This document shows positions 1 to 5,712 of a stretch of DNA of 15,045 bases, piece after piece. Under the pieces are notes generated by a model that saw nothing but the letters and a program-made list of their open reading frames with translations, did no database searches and was not told the origin of the DNA. The stretch's first letter is position 1, and the number at the start of each line of letters is the position of its first letter. Source of the stretch: an uncultured Myxococcales bacterium (GTDB lineage Bacteria; Myxococcota_A; UBA9042); the NCBI GenBank assembly GCA_937915965.1, contig CALGHC010000854.1:1-15045 (forward strand). The letters are read 5' to 3'. Made by a program: the position numbers and the translations under genes.

Positions 1-150
1 GACCCAGGTGACGCCCAAAGCCTGCTTTCTGGGACTCCGGCCGCCACTCGTGGCCCACGGCCAGCTACGGCCAACGGGACCAACTCGGCTTCGGCCTATG
101 GAGCAGGCGCGCCGATTCCGGTTGTCGTCAACCCGGACGCGACCAACTAA
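1..150 (+). CDS. C-terminal end of an unrecognised protein (5' part outside window)
   Basis: Frame 1 is open from the left edge to a TAA at 148-150 and encodes 49 residues rich in Ala, Thr, Pro, Asn and Gly, ending in VVVNPDATN. I prefer it over the overlapping frame-2 reading from GTG 8, because that frame gives an Arg/Pro/Thr-rich peptide typical of an off-frame shadow. The TAA is followed 22 bp later by the ATG of the metallopeptidase-like gene, so the two are probably co-transcribed. The tail looks like a flexible low-complexity C-terminus. No family can be named from so little sequence, and its reality depends on the unseen upstream part. Confidence 0.5.
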   Translation, partial: DPGDAQSLLSGTPAATRGPRPATANGTNSASAYGAGAPIPVVVNPDATN

Positions 151-172
151 CGCCTCCAGCGAGCGCGTCCCA

Positions 173-883
173 ATGCCGCCGGTCCCCCACCGCTCTCTAT
201 TGGACCTGCGCCCCGACAACAGCCTCGACGCCAGAATCGGCCAGACGCTGGAACGCGAATTCGACGCATTCGACGCGACCCTGGCTGACTGGGGCCGCTT
301 CACCGCACCCGTCATCGTACGCTCGACCACCGACCGAGCCGCGTTCCAAGCGGCAGCGGCCGGCGCAGCGACTGACACGCTCTGCGCTGTAGCTGGCCTC
401 CACGGCCTGCTGGTGCTCGCGCCGAATTCCTGGCACGAGCCGCCGGCGGCGGCGCCCCTCGCGGCCGTGCTGCTACACGAGCTGGCCCATGTCCTGCTCT
501 TCCAGCGCAGCACGCCGCCAAACCAGATCGGGCCGGCCTACGTACCGACCTGGTTTCGCGAGGGCATGGCGACCGTCATCGCCGAAGGTCCGCCAGCGCC
601 TCGTGAGCGACGACTGATCGCGGACCACCCGCACCTGCTGGATCTGCCCAACGCGGATGGGGCGCTTCTCAGCGCCGACCCGGGCGCGTGCTACCTGACG
701 GCGAGTCTGCTCTTTGAGGCCTGGATGCAGGGCTTCGGGATGCGTCGCTTCCACGCTTTGTGTCGGGCGATGCGCGCCGGACACGGATTCGACGGCGCGC
801 ACGCGGCAGCAACGGCGACGACGGCGTCGCAGTGGGTTTCGACCTGGTTGGCAGGGGTGCGGAGGGAGGCCGCGCAGACGTAG
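173..883 (+). CDS. Putative HExxH zinc metallopeptidase (peptidase MA-like)
   Basis: A 236-residue protein if started at ATG 173. The centre carries HELAH at residues 102-106, embedded in a hydrophobic helix, and 23 residues after the second His comes WFREGMA with Glu130. That is the gluzincin layout: two His and a downstream Glu as zinc ligands, with Glu103 as the catalytic base. The WFxEGxA signature is typical of the peptidase MA-like family. No signal peptide or membrane segment is visible with this start, so a cytoplasmic location is possible, though unusual for such enzymes. The frame is open upstream to the window edge (GTG at 8), but that stretch is better explained by the end of the preceding gene. 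There is no strong ribosome binding site before 173. The substrate is unknown. It converges on frr with an 18-bp gap. Confidence 0.72.
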   Translation: MPPVPHRSLLDLRPDNSLDARIGQTLEREFDAFDATLADWGRFTAPVIVRSTTDRAAFQAAAAGAATDTLCAVAGLHGLLVLAPNSWHEPPAAAPLAAVLLHELAHVLLFQRSTPPNQIGPAYVPTWFREGMATVIAEGPPAPRERRLIADHPHLLDLPNADGALLSADPGACYLTASLLFEAWMQGFGMRRFHALCRAMRAGHGFDGAHAAATATTASQWVSTWLAGVRREAAQT

Positions 884-901
884 AGGCGAGGCCACGGGCG
901 C

Positions 902-1450
902 CTAGACCTCAAGTACCTCGCGCTCCTTCGCCTCAAGCAGCTCGTCGACCTTCTTGATCGCCAGATCGACGATCTCCTGCACGACCTTGCGAGCGCGGTG
1001 CACTTCATCCTCGGGAACGTCGTCAATGGCATCAAGCATGTCGATCGCGTCACGACGACCCTGGCGGATGGACCTGCGAGCCTTCTCTGCGTTGGCTTTG
1101 AGCACCTTGACGAGTTCACGGCGGCGCTCGCCGGTCAGCGACGGCACGGGCAAAAGCAGCACGTCGCCTTTGTTGGTCGGAGTCAGGCCAACGTCGCTCT
1201 TGAGGATGGCCTTCTCGATAGCGCCGACCTGGGAGCGATCCCAGGGCTTGACGCCGAGCAAGCGAGCGTCCATCACAGTGACCGATGCGACCTGATTGAG
1301 AGGCACCACAGAGCCGTAGTACTCGACCCGCACACCGTCGAGCAACGCGGAATGGGCGCGACCGGTTCGCATCTTGCTCGCCTCGCGCTTGAACGCCTCA
1401 ATCGCTTTGGCGGCGTGTTCCTCCAACTCTGCCTGGGTCTCCTCGATCAT
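902..1450 (-). CDS. frr: Ribosome recycling factor
   Basis: With EF-G it splits post-termination 70S ribosomes so the subunits can be reused. The 182-residue product matches the usual length of about 185. Recognisable blocks are RTGRAHSALLDGVRVEYYG from residue 28, LNQVASVTV, and the LLLPVPSLTGERRRELVK segment that is a hallmark of RRF, followed by the long C-terminal helices of domain I. I chose ATG 1450 rather than the longer in-frame start at 1543 because a GAGGAG ribosome binding site lies 6 nt before it and the family begins MIxE here. It is the last gene of rpsB-tsf-pyrH-frr, 102 bp after pyrH, in the order conserved across bacteria. No clear intrinsic terminator follows in the short gap to the convergent gene. 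Confidence 0.97.
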   Translation of the reverse strand: MIEETQAELEEHAAKAIEAFKREASKMRTGRAHSALLDGVRVEYYGSVVPLNQVASVTVMDARLLGVKPWDRSQVGAIEKAILKSDVGLTPTNKGDVLLLPVPSLTGERRRELVKVLKANAEKARRSIRQGRRDAIDMLDAIDDVPEDEVHRARKVVQEIVDLAIKKVDELLEAKEREVLEV

Positions 1451-1552
1451 GGCTTGCTCCTCGGCCCCCCGGGCCAGCTCCGCGGTGCGGCCACGAGGAC
1501 CGGTCCCGCCCATGGTCCAGGCCACGAAGACCTGAACCGGCAACGCTGGCTC

Positions 1553-2287
1553 TCAGTTGGCCAGCGCAGTGGTCGCATCGGTCTCCACTACCGTGCCCAC
1601 CGCTTCGCCCTGGACAGCGCGAACGATGTTGCCTGGAACACGGATATCGAAGACCACTATCGGCAGGTCGTTGTCCATGCACAGGGACAGCGCGGTCGCG
1701 TCCATCACGCCGAGGCGTCGCGACAGCGCGTCGAGGTGATTGAGGCGAACGAAGCGACGCGCTTCGGCGTTGGTGCGCGGGTCGGAGTCGTACACTCCGT
1801 CCACCTTGGTCGCCTTGAGGATGACCTCGGCGCTCATCTCGGCGGCACGCAAGGCGGCGGCGGTGTCGGTCGTGAAGTAGGGGTTGCCGGTGCCGGCGGA
1901 GAAGATGACGACGCGCCCCTTTTCGAGGTGGCGCAGGGCGCGACGACGAATGTAGGGCTCGGCGATCTGATCCATCGCGATCGCGGACAAGACCCGGGTC
2001 TCGACACCCAACGACTCAAGCGCATCCTGGATGGCCAGCGAATTCATCGCCGTCGCCAACATGCCCATGTAGTCGGCGCTGGCGCGGTCCATCCCGACGG
2101 ACGCACCGGCTACTCCGCGAAAGATGTTCCCGCCACCGATGACGAGGCACAACTCGACGCCCAGAGCTCTCACCGCCTGGATCTGCCCGGCGATCTGCTC
2201 AAGGGTGGCGCGGTCGATGCCAGACTCGGCGCCTCCCTTGAGCGCCTCACCGCTGAGCTTGAGGAGGACTCTTCCGTACTTTGGCAT
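1553..2287 (-). CDS. pyrH: UMP kinase (uridylate kinase)
   Basis: Phosphorylates UMP to UDP with ATP, an essential step of pyrimidine nucleotide synthesis; bacterial PyrH is a hexamer of the amino-acid kinase fold. The 244 residues are full length. Visible motifs are LLKLSGEAL (residues 8-16, phosphate-binding loop), GGGNIFRG (51-58), the MNSLAIQDAL segment (81-90), GTGNPYFTTD (132-141, UMP site) and KATKVDGVYDSDP (158-170). The ATG at 2287 is preceded by a GGGGA purine run. It follows tsf by 50 bp and precedes frr by 102 bp, so it is probably transcribed from the rpsB promoter together with both. Confidence 0.98.
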   Translation of the reverse strand: MPKYGRVLLKLSGEALKGGAESGIDRATLEQIAGQIQAVRALGVELCLVIGGGNIFRGVAGASVGMDRASADYMGMLATAMNSLAIQDALESLGVETRVLSAIAMDQIAEPYIRRRALRHLEKGRVVIFSAGTGNPYFTTDTAAALRAAEMSAEVILKATKVDGVYDSDPRTNAEARRFVRLNHLDALSRRLGVMDATALSLCMDNDLPIVVFDIRVPGNIVRAVQGEAVGTVVETDATTALAN

Positions 2288-2337
2288 CGTTTTCCCCGTC
2301 TTCCCGTCGATGACGCGCGCTCAGGCCGGGGCGAAGA

Positions 2338-2997
2338 TTACGCCTGTCCGGCCATCCTCGCTACCTCGTCCGCGAAGTCGTCGGCCTTCTTCTCGAGGCC
2401 GTCGCCCAGCTCGAAGCGCGCGAAGCGCCGCACGACGATGTTCTCGCCGATCTTGGCGATGCGCTCGGTGAGGATCTGACGCACTTTGCGCCCCTTTTCA
2501 TCCTTGACGAATGCCTGGTCAAGCAAGCAGACATCGCCGTACCAGGCGGCGACCTTGCCATCCACGATGCGCGGCAGGACCGCCTCGGGCTTGCCCAGCT
2601 CGCGGGCCTGGGCCTCGAAGATCTCGCGTTGGTGCGCCAGCTCAGCGGCGGAGATTTCGTCGCTGGCGACATACTTCGGCGACATCGCGGCGACCTGCAT
2701 GCAGAGGTCACGGACGAGTTGGATGAAATCATCCGTACCCGCGGCGAAGTCCGTCTCGCAGTTGACCTCCATCACGACGCCGGTGCGACCGTCATGGTGG
2801 ATATACGCGTCGACCCGGCCTTCGACGGCCGACCGACCAGACTTCTTCTCGGCTGTAGCGGCCGACTTCTTCTGCAGCCATTCCAGGGCCTTGTCTGCGA
2901 TCCCGTCGCTCTCTACGAGCGCCTGTTTGCACTGCCCCATCGGGGCGCCGGTCTGGTCACGCAGGGCCTTGACGGCCGCGGCGGAGATGTTCGCCAT
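2338..2997 (-). CDS. tsf: Translation elongation factor Ts (short form)
   Basis: The guanine nucleotide exchange factor that recycles EF-Tu-GDP. The 219 residues begin MANISAAAVKALRDQTGAPM (UBA-like N-terminal domain). The EF-Tu-contacting core has NCETDF at 79-84, where Thr-Asp-Phe is the signature. The C-terminal part holds CLLDQAFVKD and a final coiled region. It is much shorter than the 283-residue E. coli protein, in line with the compact EF-Ts known from several other bacteria. ATG 2997 is chosen over the upstream in-frame start at 3099 because GAGGAG sits 6 nt before it and family similarity starts there. The gap from rpsB is 162 bp, long for this operon. Confidence 0.97.
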   Translation of the reverse strand: MANISAAAVKALRDQTGAPMGQCKQALVESDGIADKALEWLQKKSAATAEKKSGRSAVEGRVDAYIHHDGRTGVVMEVNCETDFAAGTDDFIQLVRDLCMQVAAMSPKYVASDEISAAELAHQREIFEAQARELGKPEAVLPRIVDGKVAAWYGDVCLLDQAFVKDEKGRKVRQILTERIAKIGENIVVRRFARFELGDGLEKKADDFADEVARMAGQA

Positions 2998-3159
2998 GGT
3001 GGTCTCCTCGCTGTGGATGAAGGCCCCGCCGGCGATTCCGAGCCAGGACCATAGTTCGATTGTGATTCCAGGGTTGCGGCGCAGCGCGGTTCCGCCCAAG
3101 GCGTTGGACGAGCCCGCTCCGCCGCCGGCAGCGGCCAGATGGCGGTAGCCGGCATGGAC

Positions 3160-4047
3160 CTACTCTGCCGCTTCGACGACCTCGACGACCTCGGCGACCT
3201 CGGCGACGGCGGCGACCTCCACGACCTCGGCGACCTCGGCGACCTCGGCGACCTCGGCGACCTCGGCGTCCTCGCGGCGCGGCTTGCGGATGACCTCGAC
3301 AGCAGCGGCGGCGGCCTCATCGACCACAACAGCGCCGTCGAAACCACGCGCGAACGCGGTCTGGCTCGCCTGAACACCGGCAGCGGCAGCCGAAGCGACT
3401 CCACCTGTGAACAGCCGAATCGCCCTCATGGCGTCGTCGTTGGCGGGAATGATGAAATCGACGAGGTCGGGGTTGGCGTTGGTGTCGCAAAGCGCGATCA
3501 CCGGGATCTTCAAGCGCCGCGCCTCGGCCACCGCAATGCGCTCCTGCATCGGGTCGACCACGAACATCGCGCCCGGCAACTTCATCATGTGGCGCAGGCC
3601 GCCGAGGTTGCGCACCAGCTTGGCGTGCAGCTTGGTCATGCGCGCGACCTCCTTCTTGGGGAGGCGGGCGGCCATGTCGGGAGCGAGCTTGGCCTCCAGT
3701 TCTTCCATTCGCTCGATCGAGGCGCGGATGGTGCGGAAATTGGTCAGCGTGCCGCCAAGCCAACGGTGCGAAACCACCGGCATCTTGCAGCGATCGGCCT
3801 CTTCGCGCACGATGTCGCGCGCTTGCCGTTTCGTGGCGACAAAGAGGATCTGGTCGCCGCGCGAGGAGACCCGAGAGACGAAGTTCTGTGCTTCGCGCAA
3901 GAGGCGCGAGGTCTTGCCAAGATTGATGACGTGGACGCCGTCGCGCGCACCGTAGATGAAGGGCCGCATCTTCGGGTTCCAGCGGCGGGTCTGGTGGCCG
4001 TAGTGGGCACCGGCTTCGAGCATTTCCCTGATTGTGATCTTTTCCAT
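3160..4047 (-). CDS. rpsB: 30S ribosomal protein S2 (uS2) with an Ala-Glu-Val repeat tail
   Basis: An essential small-subunit protein that joins late in 30S assembly and sits on the back of the subunit near S1. The 295 residues start MEKITIREMLEAGAHYGHQT, with the family's HYGHQTRRWNPKM block, FVATKRQA, and HRWLGGTLTNFRTI. Later come GAMFVVDP and IALCDTNANPDLVDF, then ANDDAMRAI. The S2 fold ends near residue 260. A tail of about 34 residues made of Ala-Glu-Val and Val-Glu-Val triplets then follows, so the protein is longer than the 241-residue E. coli S2. GGAG lies just before the ATG at 4047. It is the first gene of the rpsB-tsf-pyrH-frr cluster, with a candidate promoter at 4222-4251. In E. 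coli, S2 represses its own mRNA through the leader; whether that happens here is not known. Confidence 0.98.
   Translation of the reverse strand: MEKITIREMLEAGAHYGHQTRRWNPKMRPFIYGARDGVHVINLGKTSRLLREAQNFVSRVSSRGDQILFVATKRQARDIVREEADRCKMPVVSHRWLGGTLTNFRTIRASIERMEELEAKLAPDMAARLPKKEVARMTKLHAKLVRNLGGLRHMMKLPGAMFVVDPMQERIAVAEARRLKIPVIALCDTNANPDLVDFIIPANDDAMRAIRLFTGGVASAAAAGVQASQTAFARGFDGAVVVDEAAAAAVEVIRKPRREDAEVAEVAEVAEVAEVVEVAAVAEVAEVVEVVEAAE
3178..3267 (-). repeat. Ten tandem 9-bp repeats at the 3' end of rpsB
   Basis: On the plus strand the unit is GACCTCGGC; on the coding strand it is GCCGAGGTC (Ala-Glu-Val). Counting from 3178 to 3267 there are ten contiguous units. Seven are exact, including five in a row at 3223-3267, and three have changes that turn Ala to Val or Glu to Ala. 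Every change is in frame, so the array encodes an acidic/hydrophobic C-terminal tail on S2. Arrays like this can change length by slippage without breaking the frame. Confidence 0.95.
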
Positions 4048-4213
4048 GGTCTCCGTTCCATCCTCCGCCCCGCTGCGGTCGGCCCGAACCGCCCTGTGCG
4101 GATCGCGTCGACACGGAGTGTGGTGAGGCCTGCGGCGGCGAATGCAGCCGCAGACGTCTCGGGGCGTGCGTCGTGACCGCCTCAGGCTCCCTTGTTCAGG
4201 GGGCTCGCTGCGG
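4048..4213 (-). promoter_or_regulatory. Candidate rpsB mRNA leader with two hairpins
   Basis: If transcription starts from the candidate promoter at 4222-4251, rpsB would have a leader of about 165 nt. It can form a perfect 7-bp hairpin (4130-4136 with 4147-4153, 10-nt loop) and a second hairpin at 4186-4192 with 4198-4204 (5-nt loop, one mismatch on the transcribed strand). Long structured leaders before rpsB are known in some bacteria, where S2 regulates its own synthesis. The structures here are seen; the regulatory role is inference. The second hairpin could instead help end recO transcripts, although no T-run follows it. Confidence 0.3.
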
Positions 4214-4221
4214 GCGCGCGG

Positions 4222-4251
4222 TTTCTAGCACAGACACGACCGAGAGTTCAA
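4222..4251 (-). promoter_or_regulatory. Candidate sigma70-type promoter for rpsB-tsf-pyrH-frr
   Basis: On the minus strand TTGAAC (4246-4251) and TAGAAA (4222-4227) are 18 bp apart. Each matches the -35 and -10 consensus at four of six positions, in otherwise very GC-rich surroundings. It sits across the recO stop codon (4248-4250), about 165 nt before the rpsB start. It is plausible by position, but weak matches like this also occur by chance. Confidence 0.35.
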
Positions 4252-5033
4252 CGATTCGACCGTGGTTCTGGGGCCCCGCCGGCGAGGCGGGTCAGCGGGT
4301 CGAGAGAAGCGGCGGAGCGAAGCGGTGCGTGGAGGACTTGCGCGAGCAAGTTCCCGACCCGCGTCGTTACCAATGCCCGCGCCTCGCCGACGAGCTCCGC
4401 AGCGAGACGAATGTCAATCTCGACCCGGGTGAGCTCGGACAGGGCGAGCAGGGCCGCTGCGTCGAGTTGCCGGGCACCGCCCACGACGCAACTCGAGCAG
4501 GTTGGGGCCTCGTCAGCGATCAGCCAGACAGCCCCGCCCGCGGTCGAACCGCCACACGAACCGCAACGGCGGACATCGGGAAAGCTCCCAAGCAAGTGCA
4601 GGAAGCCGATCTCCGCGGCGAGGCGCGCGCCGGCGAGATCAACCGACGCCGAGGGCGCCTGTTCGAGGCACGCCCGCAGCCAATCGATCAGGTCGGCATC
4701 TGGATGGTCTGGCTGAGCGGCCACGAGCGCCAACTCCGCAGCGTAGGAGGCGAAGGCGAGGGCGGGCCACGACGCCCCGTCGACCAGCCACTGGTGGCTG
4801 ACCTCGGCGCTGACGAGATCGGGCATGGTACCGCGACCGACGCGGACCTCAGCGCGCAGGTCCGCGAACAGCCCCAGCCTGCCGCCGAATCGCCGTGTGC
4901 TCTTTCGGCCGGCGCGTGCCCAGGTGTCCAGGCGGCCGCGCTCGGCCGAGAGCAGTGTGACGATGAGGTCGTGATCCTTGACCGGCTGGAGGCGCACCAC
5001 CAGACCGGTCACCGACTCAGCGGGTCGAGCCAT
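4248..5033 (-). CDS. recO: DNA repair protein RecO
   Basis: Part of the RecFOR pathway: it binds SSB-coated single-stranded DNA, anneals strands and helps load RecA at gaps. The 261 residues are close to the usual 240-260. The N-terminal OB-fold shows GLVVRLQPVKDHDLIVTLLS (residues 10-29) and the AERGRLDTWARAGRKS loop. The middle is helical. A zinc-binding pair, CGSC (157-160) and CSSC (179-182), marks the C-terminal domain, as in many non-enteric RecO proteins. Its ATG at 5033 overlaps the end of the RodZ-like gene by 17 bp, so translation is probably coupled. rpsB follows after 200 bp. Confidence 0.93.
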   Translation of the reverse strand: MARPAESVTGLVVRLQPVKDHDLIVTLLSAERGRLDTWARAGRKSTRRFGGRLGLFADLRAEVRVGRGTMPDLVSAEVSHQWLVDGASWPALAFASYAAELALVAAQPDHPDADLIDWLRACLEQAPSASVDLAGARLAAEIGFLHLLGSFPDVRRCGSCGGSTAGGAVWLIADEAPTCSSCVVGGARQLDAAALLALSELTRVEIDIRLAAELVGEARALVTTRVGNLLAQVLHAPLRSAASLDPLTRLAGGAPEPRSNR

Positions 5034-5526
5034 CCGTCGCCGCCCCGCCGTCGCCGCCCGGTGGACCGCTGTTCGCCGTCGCTGGCGTCTGTGGCGCAGC
5101 CACGCCTGTCGCGTCCGCGACCTGTGGCGCGCCCTGATTGCGCTGCGCCGACAACATGAAGATGACGAGTGTCGCCGCAGTGATGACCAGGATGAAGATC
5201 TGCGCCGGGGACAGGGCGCGGCTCGGGCGCGCTGGTCCGCGCAACCACGGAGGCATCGCGTCGACCGGGGCCTCCTCCGGGCTGACGAAAACCGATACCT
5301 GGCTTTCGTAGAGTTCGAGCACGCGGCCTTCGGGGAGCTCCAGATGACGGGCGTAGAGTCTCAGGAAGCCGCGCACGTAGACGGCCGCGGCGATATCCTC
5401 GAAGCGGTCCGCCTCAAGTGCCTCGATCGCGGAGCGCGGTAGACGCGTCGCACGGACCACGGCCTCGATACCGAGACCACGCTCCTGCCGGCGTTTGCGC
5501 AGTTGTTCGCCTACCGTGGAGACCAC
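5017..5526 (-). CDS. RodZ-like membrane-anchored helix-turn-helix protein
   Basis: A 169-residue protein with an N-terminal Cro/C1-type helix-turn-helix of the RodZ subtype (residues 3-63: VGEQLRKRRQERGLGIEAVV, then the family's YVRGFLRLYAR). A proline-rich linker follows, then one transmembrane helix at about 109-127 (IFILVITAATLVIF) and a short Gly/Pro/Ala/Thr-rich tail that would lie outside the cytoplasm. In E. coli RodZ this layout links MreB filaments to the cell-wall elongation machinery. The tail here is much shorter and lacks the folded periplasmic domain, so the same role is inference. GTG 5526 is chosen because AGGG lies 5 nt before it and the domain starts there; the ATG at 5646 would add 40 Arg-rich residues unlike the family. 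It overlaps recO by 17 bp. Confidence 0.8.
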   Translation of the reverse strand: MVSTVGEQLRKRRQERGLGIEAVVRATRLPRSAIEALEADRFEDIAAAVYVRGFLRLYARHLELPEGRVLELYESQVSVFVSPEEAPVDAMPPWLRGPARPSRALSPAQIFILVITAATLVIFMLSAQRNQGAPQVADATGVAAPQTPATANSGPPGGDGGAATDGSTR

Positions 5527-5592
5527 GCTGTCCCTCGTCCGCTGTGTGCACCGACTCTTGTCGCGCCGGGCAACAGCTACCCGTGCGGCGAC

Positions 5593-5622
5593 TTGATACA
5601 ACCGCAGCAGCCTCCAAGGCAA
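5593..5622 (-). promoter_or_regulatory. Candidate promoter for the RodZ-like/recO pair
   Basis: Minus-strand TTGCCT (5617-5622) and TATCAA (5593-5598) are 18 bp apart, each four of six to the sigma70 consensus, in the 186-bp gap after the Lol-like gene. They would give a leader of about 60 nt before GTG 5526. Position and spacing support it; the matches are modest. Confidence 0.3.
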
Positions 5623-5686
5623 GCGCAGGGCGGGCCCGGACGCCACACCGCTCTCCTGAGTTCGATTCGAGCGTTCGGCAAAGGGG

Positions 5687-5700
5687 CGTTCAAGCGAACG
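5687..5700 (-). terminator. Weak hairpin after the Lol-like permease gene
   Basis: A perfect 5-bp stem with a 4-nt loop (5687-5691 with 5696-5700) begins 13 bp after the stop codon. In the transcript it is followed by CCCCUUU rather than a U-run, so it is at best a weak or factor-assisted terminator. Confidence 0.22.
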
Positions 5701-5712
5701 GCGGCCGGTCCA

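Noticed and set aside
8..172. Longer reading of the metallopeptidase from GTG 8
   Set aside because: The added 55 residues are Arg/Pro/Thr-rich and not protein-like, while frame 1 over the same bases reads as a plausible gene end with its own stop codon.
884..903. Hairpin between the convergent metallopeptidase and frr genes
   Set aside because: Only a 5-bp stem (884-888 with 899-903), a 10-nt loop and no T-run; too weak to call a terminator.
998..2479. Long plus-strand frame of 493 codons
   Set aside because: It lies opposite frr, pyrH and part of tsf, which are certain; long antisense frames are expected at this GC content.
3178..3267. Short direct repeats as a possible CRISPR array
   Set aside because: Units are 9 bp, contiguous, in frame and without spacers; it is coding repeat sequence.
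3139..4176. Plus-strand frame with an Asp-Leu-Gly repeat
   Set aside because: It is the antisense of rpsB; the repeat peptide is the mirror of the Ala-Glu-Val array.
4173..5159. Plus-strand frame of 328 codons
   Set aside because: It lies opposite recO and the end of the RodZ-like gene, both recognised by motifs.
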